From Crossiella sp. CA-258035 (GTDB lineage: Bacteria; Actinomycetota; Actinomycetes; Mycobacteriales; Pseudonocardiaceae), in NCBI RefSeq assembly GCF_030064675.1, contig NZ_CP116413.1, positions 1,459,001 through 1,523,000 of the forward strand: DNA of 64,000 nucleotides, read 5' to 3'. Shown one piece after another: positions 16,687 through 31,310 of the stretch. The notes under the pieces are model-generated. The model was not told the DNA's origin and searched no databases. It was given only the letters and a program-made list of their open reading frames with translations. Positions within the stretch are counted from its first letter, which is position 1, and the number at the start of each line of letters is the position of its first letter. The translations under genes and the position numbers were made by a program.

Positions 16687-18240
16687 GTGCCCGAAACCCC
16701 AGGACTGAACCGACGCTCCCTGCTGCGTTACGGCGCGGCGGGCGCCGGGGCGATCGCCACCGGCCTGCTGCTGCCCACCACTGTCTCCGCCGCCCCGCTC
16801 GTGCCCAGCGCCCGCCCCCGACTCAGCCACGGCATCCAGTTCGGCGAGGTCGACGGGGACTCCGCGGTGGTCTGGGCCCGCGCCGACCGCCCGTCCCGGC
16901 TGCGCGTCGAGGTTGCCAGGGACGAGAGCTTCCGGCACGCCCGGCAGTTCTGGGGCCCCGCGCTCACCCCGGCCACCGACGGCACCGGCGAGCTCCGGGT
17001 CGCCGGACTCACCGCGGGCCGGGACTACCACGTCCGGGTGACCGCCTGCGAGCTCGACGGCCGCGCGGCCAGCGAGCCGGTGCTCGGTTCCTTCCGCACC
17101 GCCCCGCGCAGCCGCCAGGACGTCAACTTCCTGTGGTCCGGCGACATCGTCGGCCAGGGCTGGGGCATCAACCCCGACCTGGGCGGCATGACCATCTACT
17201 CCCGGATGGCCGCGCTGCGCCCGGACTTCTTCCTGTGCAGCGGCGACACCGTCTACTCCGACGGCCCGCTCAGCGAGACCGTGCTGCTGCCCGACGGCCG
17301 CACCTGGCGCAACCTGGTCACCCCGGAGAAGACCAAGGTCGCCGAGACGCTGGCGGAGTACCGGGGCCAGTTCGCCTACAACCTGCTCGACGAGCACGTG
17401 CACCGGTTCAACGCCCAGGTCCCGCAGCTGAACCAGTGGGACGACCACGAGGTCACCAACAACTGGTACCCCGGCGAGATCCTGGACGACGCCCGCTACA
17501 CCGAGAAGCGGGTGGACGTGCTGGCCCAGCGCGCCTTCCAGGCCTTCCACGAGTGGCTGCCGGTGCGCAAGGCGGACGCGGTGGACGGCCGGGTCTACCG
17601 CAAGATCTCCTACGGTCCGCACCTGGACGTCTTCGTGCTGGACATGCGCACCTACAAGGGCGCCAACACCCCGGGCACCGCGCCGTTCGAGCCGATCCTC
17701 GGCGCGGCCCAGACCCGCTGGCTGACCAGGGAGCTGGACCGGTCCCGGGCCACCTGGAAGATCATCGCCGCGGACCTGCCGATCGGGCTGGTCGTGCCGG
17801 ACGGGGCGAACATCGAGGGCGTGGCCAACGGGCAGCCGGGCGCGCCAGCGGGCCGGGAGGCCGAGCTCGCGCTGGTGCTGCGGGAGATCCACCGCCGCCG
17901 GGTGCGCAACGTGGTGTGGCTGACCGCGGACGTGCACTACACCGCGGCGCACCACTACGCGCCGGAACGGGCCGCCTTCACCGAGTTCAACCCGTTCTGG
18001 GAGTTCGTCTCCGGGCCGCTGCACGCGGGCGCGTTCGGCCCCAACAAGCTGGACCCGACCTTCGGTCCCCGGGCGGTCTTCGTCAACGCGCCGCCCGCGC
18101 CGAACACCTCGCCGATGGCCGGGTTCCAGCACTTCGGCCAGGTCAAGATCGACGGCCCGAGCGGCAGGCTGACCGTGCACCTGCGCGACCAGGATGCCCG
18201 CTCGCTGTGGTCCACCACCTTGGCGCCCGAACGCGGCTGA
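16687..18240 (+). CDS. phoD: PhoD-family alkaline phosphatase/phosphodiesterase, Tat-exported
   Basis: 517 residues. The N-terminus NRRSLLRYGAAGAGAIATG, followed by a hydrophobic stretch ending TVSAAP, is a twin-arginine signal peptide, so the enzyme is exported folded. A PhoD N-terminal domain (residues 45-140) precedes a metallophosphatase domain with FLCSGDTVYSDG, QWDDHEVTNNWYPGE, LDMRTYKG and ADVHYTAAHHY, which carry the Fe/Ca ligands. It releases phosphate from phosphodiesters and monoesters outside the cell. GTG at 16687 fits a leaderless start. The two-component genes lie downstream, convergent, with the stops 5 bp apart. Confidence 0.88.
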   Translation: MPETPGLNRRSLLRYGAAGAGAIATGLLLPTTVSAAPLVPSARPRLSHGIQFGEVDGDSAVVWARADRPSRLRVEVARDESFRHARQFWGPALTPATDGTGELRVAGLTAGRDYHVRVTACELDGRAASEPVLGSFRTAPRSRQDVNFLWSGDIVGQGWGINPDLGGMTIYSRMAALRPDFFLCSGDTVYSDGPLSETVLLPDGRTWRNLVTPEKTKVAETLAEYRGQFAYNLLDEHVHRFNAQVPQLNQWDDHEVTNNWYPGEILDDARYTEKRVDVLAQRAFQAFHEWLPVRKADAVDGRVYRKISYGPHLDVFVLDMRTYKGANTPGTAPFEPILGAAQTRWLTRELDRSRATWKIIAADLPIGLVVPDGANIEGVANGQPGAPAGREAELALVLREIHRRRVRNVVWLTADVHYTAAHHYAPERAAFTEFNPFWEFVSGPLHAGAFGPNKLDPTFGPRAVFVNAPPAPNTSPMAGFQHFGQVKIDGPSGRLTVHLRDQDARSLWSTTLAPERG

Positions 18241-18244
18241 GCGC

Positions 18245-19615
18245 TCAGTCCAACGGCAGGGACACCCGGAACACCACTCCGCCGGAATGTCCGTTGTGGA
18301 CGCTGACCGATCCGCCGTGCCCGGTGACCACAGCGTCCACAATGGACAAACCGAGTCCGGCGCCACCGTGTTCGGCGCGGGCGGACTCGCCGCGGTAGAA
18401 CCGCTCGAACACCTTGGCCCTGGCCGATTCGCCGATCCCGGGGCCGGTGTCGGCGACGGTCAGCACCGCCTGCCCGGCCCCGGCCGTGACCCGCACGGTC
18501 GCGGACGTGCCGGGCGGGGTGTGCCTGCGCACGTTGTCCAGCAGGTTGCCCAGCACCTGCCGCAGCCGGTCCGCGTCGCCGAGCACGGTCACCGGGCCCT
18601 CGGCGTCGAGCCGGAAGTCGTGACCGGGCGCGGTGTTCGCGTCGGCGACCGCGTCCGCGGCCAGCGCGGTCAGCTCCACCGGTTCCCGCTCCAGCGGACG
18701 GCCCTGGTCCAGCCGGGCCAGCAGCAGCAACTCGTCCACCAGCACGCCCATCCGCTCGGCCTCGGACTCGATCCGCCGCATGACCAGCGCCAAGTCGTCC
18801 GGCCTGCCGGCCGCCCCACGCCGGAACAGCTCGGCATAGCCCCGGATGGTGGCGATCGGGGTGCGCAGCTCGTGCGAGGCATCCGCGACGAACCGCCGCA
18901 GCCGCTCCACCGCGGCGCTGCGCTGGGCGAAGGCGGTCTCCAGCTGGGCGAGCATCGCGTTCAGCGCCGTGCCGAGCCGCCCGACCTCGGTGCGTTCGCC
19001 CGCGGCCGCCACCCGCCTGCTCAGGTCCCCGGAGCCGATGGCCGCGGCGGTCGCCGAGATCGCGGTCAGCGGCCGCAACCCGCGGCGCACGGCGGGTGCG
19101 GACAGCAAGGCCAGCAAGGCCAGCGCGACCAGGCTGGAGATGATCGCCACGTTGGCCACCCGGTCGATCAGCTCGTCGGTGGCCGCGGTCCGCATGGCCA
19201 CCACCAGGACCGGTCCGTGCTCAGTCAGCCGTTCGGTGTGCACCAGCCAGCCGGGCACGGTCGACAGTCCGCCGGGCAACGACTCCGGCAGTTCCGGCCG
19301 GTCACCGAAGGCCGCGGTGTCCCGGACCGCGCCGTGCGCCTCGCGGAGCTGGAAGAACGAGGGCGCCTGGCCGCGCCCCGCCGCCGCTTGCCACAACCCG
19401 GTCACCGTGCCCGGTTGGCCGTCCGCGACCAGCCGGGGCGCGGCGCCCTTGGCGAGCAGTTCGGCCCGGAAGTCCTTGGCCACGGCCGAAAGCACGTCGT
19501 CCTGCGCGTCACCGGCCCAGTCCTGCAACGCGCCGAAGATCGCCCCGACCGAGGTGCCGAGCCCGATCACCAGCAGGCCGAGCACGGTCAGCACCAGCCG
19601 TCTGCGCAGCGACAT
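18245..19615 (-). CDS. Sensor histidine kinase
   Basis: 456 residues. Membrane segments at about residues 9-31 and 155-175 flank a sensor domain of about 120 residues. HAMP, phosphoacceptor (FVADASHELRTPIATIRGYA) and ATPase motifs (LGNLLDNVRRHTP, VADTGPGIG, GGAGLGLSIVDAV) are intact. ATG at 19615 shares one base with the stop of the regulator gene. It ends back to back with phoD. A phosphate-related signal is possible from that position but is not shown by sequence. It resembles the other kinase of the window in the catalytic core only. Confidence 0.9.
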   Translation of the reverse strand: MSLRRRLVLTVLGLLVIGLGTSVGAIFGALQDWAGDAQDDVLSAVAKDFRAELLAKGAAPRLVADGQPGTVTGLWQAAAGRGQAPSFFQLREAHGAVRDTAAFGDRPELPESLPGGLSTVPGWLVHTERLTEHGPVLVVAMRTAATDELIDRVANVAIISSLVALALLALLSAPAVRRGLRPLTAISATAAAIGSGDLSRRVAAAGERTEVGRLGTALNAMLAQLETAFAQRSAAVERLRRFVADASHELRTPIATIRGYAELFRRGAAGRPDDLALVMRRIESEAERMGVLVDELLLLARLDQGRPLEREPVELTALAADAVADANTAPGHDFRLDAEGPVTVLGDADRLRQVLGNLLDNVRRHTPPGTSATVRVTAGAGQAVLTVADTGPGIGESARAKVFERFYRGESARAEHGGAGLGLSIVDAVVTGHGGSVSVHNGHSGGVVFRVSLPLD

Positions 19616-20310
19616 CAGGACCTGCCGTGGGGCAGGCGCAGCACGTAGCCGATCCGCGGCACGGTGTGGATCAGCTGCGGCTCGTGGCGGTCGATCTTGC
19701 GGCGCAGGTAGGAGATGTAGGTCTGCACCACCGCGGCGTCGCCGTTGAAGTCGTACTGCCACACGTGGTCCAGGATCTGCTGCTTGGTCAGCACCCGGCC
19801 CGCGTTGACCAACAGGTAGCGCAACAGCTTGAACTCCGTCGGCGTCAGGTCGACCACCTCACCGTGCCTGCGCACCAGGTACGCGTCCTCGTCCAGCTCC
19901 AGATCGGCCAGGGACAACGTGTCCGCCGCGTGGATGCGGCCCCGGCGCAGCACCGTGCGCACCCGCACGGTCAGCTCGGCGAGACTGAACGGCTTGGTCA
20001 GGTAGTCGTCGCCGCCCGCGGTCAAGCCGGTGATCTTGTCCTCGGTGGCGTCCTTCGCGGTCAGGAACACCACCGGCACGTCCCGGCCGTCCCGGCGCAG
20101 CGCCCGGCACCAGTCCACGCCGGAGGTGTCCGGCAGCATCACGTCCAGGATGATCAGGTCCGGCGCGAAGCTCGTGGTCAGCGCCCGCGCCTGTCGCCCG
20201 GTGCCGGCCACGGCGGTCTCGAACCCGTCGTAGCGCAACGCCATGGACACCAGGTCGGCCAGATATCGCTCGTCCTCGACGACGAGCACGCGGATGGGCG
20301 GTCGGCTCAC
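19615..20310 (-). CDS. OmpR-family response regulator
   Basis: 231 residues. The receiver domain begins IRVLVVEDERYLADLVSMAL, with phosphorylated Asp in LIILDVMLPDTSG and Lys in FLTAKDATEDK. The winged-helix domain contains LELDEDAYLVRRHGEVVDLT and ends HTVPRIGYVLRLPHG. The start is GTG at 20310. It is coupled to the kinase gene downstream and divergent from the MMPL transporter gene across 110 bp. That gap holds an inverted repeat GTGGCAG/CTGCCAC (20322-20345) and a TTGACA at 20359, the latter a candidate -35 for the transporter. Confidence 0.92.
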   Translation of the reverse strand: MSRPPIRVLVVEDERYLADLVSMALRYDGFETAVAGTGRQARALTTSFAPDLIILDVMLPDTSGVDWCRALRRDGRDVPVVFLTAKDATEDKITGLTAGGDDYLTKPFSLAELTVRVRTVLRRGRIHAADTLSLADLELDEDAYLVRRHGEVVDLTPTEFKLLRYLLVNAGRVLTKQQILDHVWQYDFNGDAAVVQTYISYLRRKIDRHEPQLIHTVPRIGYVLRLPHGRS

Positions 20311-20420
20311 CAGCCCAGTGTGTGGCAGTGCGGCGGTGCTGCCACCCGGTTCGCCCGATTGACAGAGAACTCTCAGCGCGACCGCAGAGCCACCGAAGAC
20401 CTGCCTGGTGACCTGGAGCC

Positions 20421-22511
20421 ATGGAAGCTCTTTCGCGCTGGGTGCTGGCCAGGCGACGACTCGTCGGCCTGCTGACCCTGACCCTGTTGCTCGCCGGTGG
20501 CGCGGCGATCGCGCTGCTGCTGCCCCAGGTCTCCGAACGCAACGCCTACCCCGGACTGCCCGGCTACGAGGCCAACCAACGCATCACCGCCACCTTCGGC
20601 ACCGGCGGCTACGAACGCCCGGTCGTGCCGGTGGTGACCCTGCCCGAGGGCGCCACGGCCGACTCCGCCCGCACCGAACTGGCCCGCGCGTTCGGCGCGG
20701 TGACCGCCGCGACCGGAGCGCGGGTGGCCTCCTACGCCGACACCGGGGACCGCGGGTTCGTCGGCACGGATCGGCGGATGACCTTCGGCCTGGTCTTCGG
20801 CGGCCCGGTGGAACAGGGCGGCCTGCCGGGCAGCGCGCTGGGCGAGGGCGCCGGGCTGGAACCGGCCATCGAGGCCGCCATGCGCCCGCACCTGCCCGAG
20901 GGGTCCGAGTTGCGGGTCACCGGGCTGGACGCGCTGGCCACCGGCGCGGACACCGGCGGGCTGAACGTGCCGCTCAAGCTGCTGATCACCATCGGGGCCG
21001 CGATCCTGGTGCTGGCCTGGGTGTTCCGCTCCGCGCTGGCCCTGGTGCCGTTGCTGACCGCGGCGATCGCGATCCCGGTGTCCTTCCTCGGCTTGCTGGC
21101 CGCGAGCCTGGTGATCGAGATCCACGAGACCACGCTGATCATGTTGCCGCTGTTCGGCATCGGGATCGGCATCGACTACGCGCTGATCCTGGTCAGCCGC
21201 TGGCGGGAGGAACGCGCCAAGGGGGTGGACGGGGAGGAGGCGGTGCACCGCGCGATGGCCACCGCCGGGCACGCGGTGCTGTTCAGCGCGGGCGCGGTGG
21301 CGATCGGGCTGCTCACCATGGTGGTGCTGCCGATTCCGTTGCTGCGCAGCCTCGGCGTCGGCGGGATGCTGGTGACCCTGGCCAGCGCCGCGGTGTCGCT
21401 GACCGTGCTGCCGCTGCTGCTGGCCCGCGCGCGGCCAGGGCCGGTGCGGGCGGAGGGCCGGGCCTGGTTCTCCTGGGCTCGGCTGGTGGTCCGGTTCCGG
21501 GGGGTGGCCGCGGTGCTGGCGGCCGGGGCGCTGCTCGCGCTGTCCGCGGCCGCGCTGGAGCTCAACCTGCGAGTGCCGACCACCGACCACCTGGCCACCG
21601 AGGGGCCGGGGCGGGACGGGCTGACCGTGTTGGAGCGCAACGGGATTCCGTCCGGGGTGCTCACCGCGTTCGACGTGTACCTGCGGCCCGGCGCCGCCGC
21701 CGAACCGGTGCGCGCCACCCTCGGCGGGCTGCCCGGCGTGCACGCGGTGACCGCGCCGGCGCACCGGGACGGGGCCGCGTTGCTCACCGTGTTGCCGGTG
21801 GCGGAAGGGGGCTCGGCGGCGGGGGAGGCCACCATCGAGCGGGTGGTGGCGGCGGTGCCGGAAGCACTGGTCGGCGGCAACGTGCGGCAGCAGATGGACT
21901 ACGTGCGGGTCACCTACACCGCGTTCCCGTGGATGCTGGCCGTGCTCGCGTTGCTCAGTTATGTCCTGCTGGCCAGGGCGTTCCGCTCGCTGTTGTTGCC
22001 GCTCAAGGCGATCCTGCTCAACCTGCTCTCCCTCGGCGCGGTGCTCGGCGCGATGGTGCTGCTGTGGCAGTGGGGCTGGGGCACCGAGGCGCTGCTCGGG
22101 CTGCGGCCGGACGGGGCCATCGGGACCTTCGTGCCGGTGACCATCTTCGCCTTCCTGTACGGGCTGACCATGGACTACGAGGTCTTCCTGATCGCCAGGA
22201 TGCGTGAGGAACACGACCGCACCGGTGATACGGAAAGGGCTGTGGTGGAAGGGATTGGCCGGACCGGGCGACTGGTCACCAGCGCGGCGCTGATCCTGTT
22301 CTGCTCCTTCGCCGCGATGGCCACCGGGGGCGAGCTGGACGTGGCGATCTTCGCTTCCGGGGTGGCGCTGGGCATCCTGCTCGACGCCACGCTGATCCGT
22401 TCGGTGCTGGTGCCCGCCACCGTGGCCATGCTGGGCCGGTGGAACTGGTGGCTGCCGCCCTGGGCGGCCCGGCTGCTCCGGGTGCCGGTGACTGAAAATA
22501 CTTGCAGGTAA
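20421..22511 (+). CDS. MMPL/RND-type membrane transporter
   Basis: 696 residues with twelve predicted membrane segments in two sets of six, each preceded by a large extracytoplasmic loop. The N-terminal segment is LVGLLTLTLLLAGGAAIALLL. The proton-relay region reads GIGIGIDYALILVSRWREE in the first half and YGLTMDYEVFLIARMREE in the second, both typical of MMPL proteins. These export lipids or small molecules, or act in drug efflux, using the proton gradient. The divergent two-component system may control it, inferred from position. ATG at 20421 has GGAG close upstream. Confidence 0.88.
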   Translation: MEALSRWVLARRRLVGLLTLTLLLAGGAAIALLLPQVSERNAYPGLPGYEANQRITATFGTGGYERPVVPVVTLPEGATADSARTELARAFGAVTAATGARVASYADTGDRGFVGTDRRMTFGLVFGGPVEQGGLPGSALGEGAGLEPAIEAAMRPHLPEGSELRVTGLDALATGADTGGLNVPLKLLITIGAAILVLAWVFRSALALVPLLTAAIAIPVSFLGLLAASLVIEIHETTLIMLPLFGIGIGIDYALILVSRWREERAKGVDGEEAVHRAMATAGHAVLFSAGAVAIGLLTMVVLPIPLLRSLGVGGMLVTLASAAVSLTVLPLLLARARPGPVRAEGRAWFSWARLVVRFRGVAAVLAAGALLALSAAALELNLRVPTTDHLATEGPGRDGLTVLERNGIPSGVLTAFDVYLRPGAAAEPVRATLGGLPGVHAVTAPAHRDGAALLTVLPVAEGGSAAGEATIERVVAAVPEALVGGNVRQQMDYVRVTYTAFPWMLAVLALLSYVLLARAFRSLLLPLKAILLNLLSLGAVLGAMVLLWQWGWGTEALLGLRPDGAIGTFVPVTIFAFLYGLTMDYEVFLIARMREEHDRTGDTERAVVEGIGRTGRLVTSAALILFCSFAAMATGGELDVAIFASGVALGILLDATLIRSVLVPATVAMLGRWNWWLPPWAARLLRVPVTENTCR

Positions 22512-22584
22512 ATGGAGTATTGCCTTCGCAGGAGCCGCGTGGTTTTCTGCCGACCCGCCCGTATGGGTTTGCAAAAACTTGCGA
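22501..22584 (+). promoter_or_regulatory. CTTGCA-type repeats upstream of the amylopullulanase gene
   Basis: CTTGCAG (22501-22507, overlapping the end of the MMPL gene), TTTGCAA (22568-22574) and CTTGCGA (22578-22584) precede the start. The last two are 10 bp apart. They resemble the CTTGCAn repeats found upstream of maltose- and starch-regulated genes in streptomycetes, so a LacI-family maltose regulator could bind here. Confidence 0.4.
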
Positions 22585-22597
22585 CTAGGAGGTCGCC

Positions 22598-28366
<5,769 letters not shown>

Positions 28367-28460
28367 CCGGAGGGCTGTTTCGCCCAACTGGTGAATCGAG
28401 TCCTCGCTGTGGGTAGCCGAAGTACCTGGGGAGATCCCGCGCTGGAAGGCAGGCACCACG

Positions 28461-28874
28461 ATGAGCGAAGCCCACATCCCCGAAAGCCCCGGTCACCGCA
28501 CCGGCGAGCACCAGCGCCCCGACCCGGTCGCCGACCCCCGCGCGGCCCGCCGCCGTGCCACTGAGCGCGCCGCCACCGAGCGGACCGTCACGGAACCCGG
28601 CGCGCAGGGCGTCACCGAGCCCAAGCGGAACCGCCTCGGCGGGCTGTGGACGGTGTTCGTGGTGGCGGCCGTGGTGCTGTTGCTGCTGCTGGTGTTCATC
28701 CTGGAGAACGGCCAGGACGTGCAGATCTCCTACTTCGGCATCACGGGCACCCTGCCGCTGGGCGTGGCGCTGCTGCTCTCGGCGATCCTGGGTGTGCTGC
28801 TGGTCGCGGTGCCCGGCTACGCGCGCATCATCCAGCTGCGCCGGAGCGCGAAGCGGGGGAGCGGGCGGGGCTGA
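28461..28874 (+). CDS. LapA-domain small membrane protein
   Basis: 137 residues. A charged, disordered N-terminus of about 50 residues precedes two membrane segments (LWTVFVVAAVVLLLLLVFIL and LGVALLLSAILGVLLVAVPG) with ENGQDVQISYFGITG between them. This is the lipopolysaccharide-assembly-protein-A (DUF1049) pattern, widespread in actinobacteria despite the absence of LPS. Function there is unknown. ATG at 28461 has an AGG-containing site upstream. It lies 87 bp before ndk on the same strand. Confidence 0.75.
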   Translation: MSEAHIPESPGHRTGEHQRPDPVADPRAARRRATERAATERTVTEPGAQGVTEPKRNRLGGLWTVFVVAAVVLLLLLVFILENGQDVQISYFGITGTLPLGVALLLSAILGVLLVAVPGYARIIQLRRSAKRGSGRG

Positions 28875-28961
28875 ACGGGCCGCGCCAGGTACCCTGCGCG
28901 CGAGCATCCCCCGCCGGTGCCCCGAACCGCGCCGGTACCCCGAACAAGGAGAAAGTACGTC

Positions 28962-29378
28962 GTGAGCGAGCGCACCCTGGTCCTGGTCAAGCCCGACGGC
29001 GTTGCCCGTGGCCTGGTCGGCGAGGTCATCTCCCGCATCGAGCGCAAGGGCCTGAAGCTGGTCGCGCTGGAGCTGCGCAACGTCGAGCGCGGCGTTGCCG
29101 AGCAGCACTACGCCGAGCACGACGGCAAGCCGTTCTTCGGCAGCCTGCTCGACTTCATCACCTCCGGCCCGCTGGTGGCCGCCGTGGTCGAGGGCACCCG
29201 CGCCATCCCGGCCTTCCGTCAGCTCGCCGGTGGCACCGACCCGGTCGAGAAGGCCACCCCCGGCACCATCCGCGGCGACTTCGCCCTGGAGACCCAGTTC
29301 AACCTCGTGCACGGCTCCGACTCCCCGGAGTCCGCCGCCCGTGAGATCAAGCTCTGGTTCCCCAACCTCGCAGGCTGA
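28962..29378 (+). CDS. ndk: Nucleoside diphosphate kinase
   Basis: 138 residues, full family length. Transfers the gamma-phosphate of ATP to nucleoside diphosphates. Family blocks are [18 protein letters not shown], the substrate loop [11 protein letters not shown] and the active-site histidine in [12 protein letters not shown]. The start is GTG at 28962 (VSERTLVL) with AAGGAGAAAG upstream. It is followed by a strong terminator hairpin at 29401, so transcription ends here. The position after folC is conserved in actinobacteria. Confidence 0.97.
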   Translation: MSERTLVLVKPDGVARGLVGEVISRIERKGLKLVALELRNVERGVAEQHYAEHDGKPFFGSLLDFITSGPLVAAVVEGTRAIPAFRQLAGGTDPVEKATPGTIRGDFALETQFNLVHGSDSPESAAREIKLWFPNLAG

Positions 29379-29400
29379 TCCGGGCCAGGTAGCACTCAGC

Positions 29401-29432
29401 AGGGCGTCCTCGCAGGTCAGCGAGGACGCCCT
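29401..29432 (+). terminator. Terminator after ndk
   Basis: AGGGCGTCCTCGC (29401-29413) pairs perfectly with 29420-29432 across a 6-base loop; the stem continues outward with AGCA/TGCT pairing after a one-base bulge. The next gene starts 60 bp downstream with its own -10. Confidence 0.75.
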
Positions 29433-29479
29433 TGCTGTGTCCGGTGGAAAACTCGTTCTGTTCTGTCGGTGCCCTCGGT

Positions 29480-29485
29480 TACCGT
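29480..29485 (+). promoter_or_regulatory. -10 element (TACCGT) of the ABC exporter operon, leaderless-type
   Basis: TACCGT ends 7 bases before the GTG at 29493. This supports 29493 rather than the in-frame GTG at 29469, which would lie upstream of the transcription start. Confidence 0.45.
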
Positions 29486-29492
29486 CGCCTGC

Positions 29493-30425
29493 GTGAACGG
29501 CGACGGTTGGCTGGTCGAGGCGAACGGACTCAGCAAACGCTTCGGCGACTTCGAGGCGGTCCGCGGCATCGACGTGAAGGTCGGCGCGGGTGAGGCATTC
29601 GGCTTCCTCGGACCCAACGGCGCGGGCAAGTCCTCCACCATGCGGATGATCGCCTGCGTGTCCCCGCGCAGTGGCGGCGAGCTGTCCGTGCTCGGCCTCG
29701 ACCCGGACCTCGAAGGCCCCCGGATCCGCGCCCGCATCGGCGTGGTGCCGCAGCAGGACAACCTGGACAACGAGCTCACCGTCCGGCAGAACCTCCAGCT
29801 CTACGGCCGCTACTTCGGCCTCTCCCGCGCGCACGTGCGGGACAAGGCCACCGAGTTGCTGGACTTCGCCAAGCTCACCGACCGCGCCGACGCCGAGGTG
29901 GAGTCCCTCTCCGGCGGCATGAAGCGACGACTCACCATCGCCCGCTCCCTGGTCAACGACCCGGAACTGCTGCTGCTCGACGAGCCGACCACCGGCCTGG
30001 ACCCGCAGGCCCGGCACCTGTTGTGGGACCGGCTGTTCCGGCTCAAGCAGCAAGGCGTCACCCTGATCATCACCACCCACTACATGGACGAGGCCGAGCA
30101 GCTCTGCGACCGCCTGGTGGTGATGGACAACGGTCACATCGTCGCCGAGGGCTCCCCGGCCGACCTGATCGCCGCGCACTCCACCCGCGAGGTCCTCGAG
30201 CTCCGCTTCGCCCCAGGCCACCAGAGCGAGGCCGCGCCCACGGTCGCCGACCTGGCCGAGCGCGTCGAGATCCTGCCCGACCGCCTGCTGCTCTACACCG
30301 CCGACGGCGAGACGGCCCTGGCCGCCGCGGTCGAACGCGGCATCCGCCCGGTGTCCAGCCTGGTCCGCCGCAGCTCGCTGGAGGACGTGTTCCTCCGGCT
30401 CACCGGCCGAACGCTGGTGGACTGA
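29493..30425 (+). CDS. ABC exporter ATP-binding protein (DrrA-like)
   Basis: 310 residues. Walker A GPNGAGKSS, Q-loop VVPQQDNLD, signature LSGGMKRRL, Walker B LLLLDEPTTGLDP and the switch histidine in IITTHYMDEAEQL are all present. A C-terminal extension of about 90 residues follows, as in DrrA-type subunits of drug or lipid exporters. The GTG at 29493 is preferred because of the -10 element; GTG at 29469 would add 8 residues. Its stop shares a base with the first permease ATG, so ATPase and permeases form one operon. Confidence 0.92.
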   Translation: MNGDGWLVEANGLSKRFGDFEAVRGIDVKVGAGEAFGFLGPNGAGKSSTMRMIACVSPRSGGELSVLGLDPDLEGPRIRARIGVVPQQDNLDNELTVRQNLQLYGRYFGLSRAHVRDKATELLDFAKLTDRADAEVESLSGGMKRRLTIARSLVNDPELLLLDEPTTGLDPQARHLLWDRLFRLKQQGVTLIITTHYMDEAEQLCDRLVVMDNGHIVAEGSPADLIAAHSTREVLELRFAPGHQSEAAPTVADLAERVEILPDRLLLYTADGETALAAAVERGIRPVSSLVRRSSLEDVFLRLTGRTLVD

Positions 30426-31309
30426 TGAACGACTCCGCACAGCCAGCGCCCGCCGCCTCCGCGCACCCGGCCACCGAGCCGGCCGAAGAGCCGACCGGCA
30501 CCCGCCCGCGCCGTCGCGCCACGGGACGGCCGGTCGGCGCTTGGCGGGCCGCTTTCCTTGTGGTGGAAGGAAAGTGGACCTGGTACAAGCGCAACTGGCG
30601 AGCCACCTTCTTCTCCAGCGTCGGACAGCCGCTGCTGTTCCTGCTCGCCCTGGGGCTGGGCATCGGCTCCCAGGTCAAGCCGGGGTCGGTGCCCAGCGGA
30701 GTGTCCTATCTGGAGTACCTGGCACCCGCGCTGCTGGTGGTCGCCGCGGTGCAGAACGCCACCGGTGAGTCGACCTTCCCGGTGCTGTCCTCGTTCAAGT
30801 GGCAGCGGGTCTACTGGGGCATCAACGCCTCACCCATCACCCCCTATCAGATCGTCGGCGGACAACTGCTGTGGACAGCGGCCCGCCTGCTGCTCTCCGG
30901 CGGCATCTACCTGGTGGTGGCCGCCTTCTTCGGCGGAGTCCGCAGCCCCCTGGTGCTGCTCTCCCTGCTGTTCGCCACGCTGGCCGGCATGGCCTTCGCG
31001 GCGCCACTGGTCGCCTACGTCGCCACGGTCGACGACGAGGGCCAGTCCCTCGGCAACATCTTCCGTTTCGTGCTGATGCCGATGACCCTGTTCGCAGGCA
31101 CCTTCTTCCCACTGGACCGCCTACCCGACCTGGTCCAGCCAATCGCCTGGATCACCCCGCTCTGGCACGGCACCGAACTCGCCCGAGGCACCGTCCTCGG
31201 CGGCCTGGAGCTGTGGCCCGCCCTGGGCCACGCCGCCTATCTGCTCGCCCTGCTGGCCGGCGGCGCCGCGCTGGCCGCCCGCAACTTCCGCCGAAGGCTG
31301 GCGAACTGA
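30425..31309 (+). CDS. ABC-2 type exporter permease 1
   Basis: 294 residues. A disordered N-terminus (about 40 residues rich in Ala/Pro/Glu) precedes six membrane segments: SVGQPLLFLLALGLGIGS, YLAPALLVVAAVQNA, LLLSGGIYLVVAAFFGG, LLSLLFATLAGMAFAAPLVA, FRFVLMPMTLFAGTFFPL and a last one near residues 260-285. The segment FFPLDRLPDLVQPIAWITPL is the ABC-2 signature region. It is coupled to the ATPase gene by an overlapping stop/start, and the second permease starts 1 bp after it ends. Confidence 0.9.
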   Translation: MNDSAQPAPAASAHPATEPAEEPTGTRPRRRATGRPVGAWRAAFLVVEGKWTWYKRNWRATFFSSVGQPLLFLLALGLGIGSQVKPGSVPSGVSYLEYLAPALLVVAAVQNATGESTFPVLSSFKWQRVYWGINASPITPYQIVGGQLLWTAARLLLSGGIYLVVAAFFGGVRSPLVLLSLLFATLAGMAFAAPLVAYVATVDDEGQSLGNIFRFVLMPMTLFAGTFFPLDRLPDLVQPIAWITPLWHGTELARGTVLGGLELWPALGHAAYLLALLAGGAALAARNFRRRLAN

Positions 31310-31310
31310 C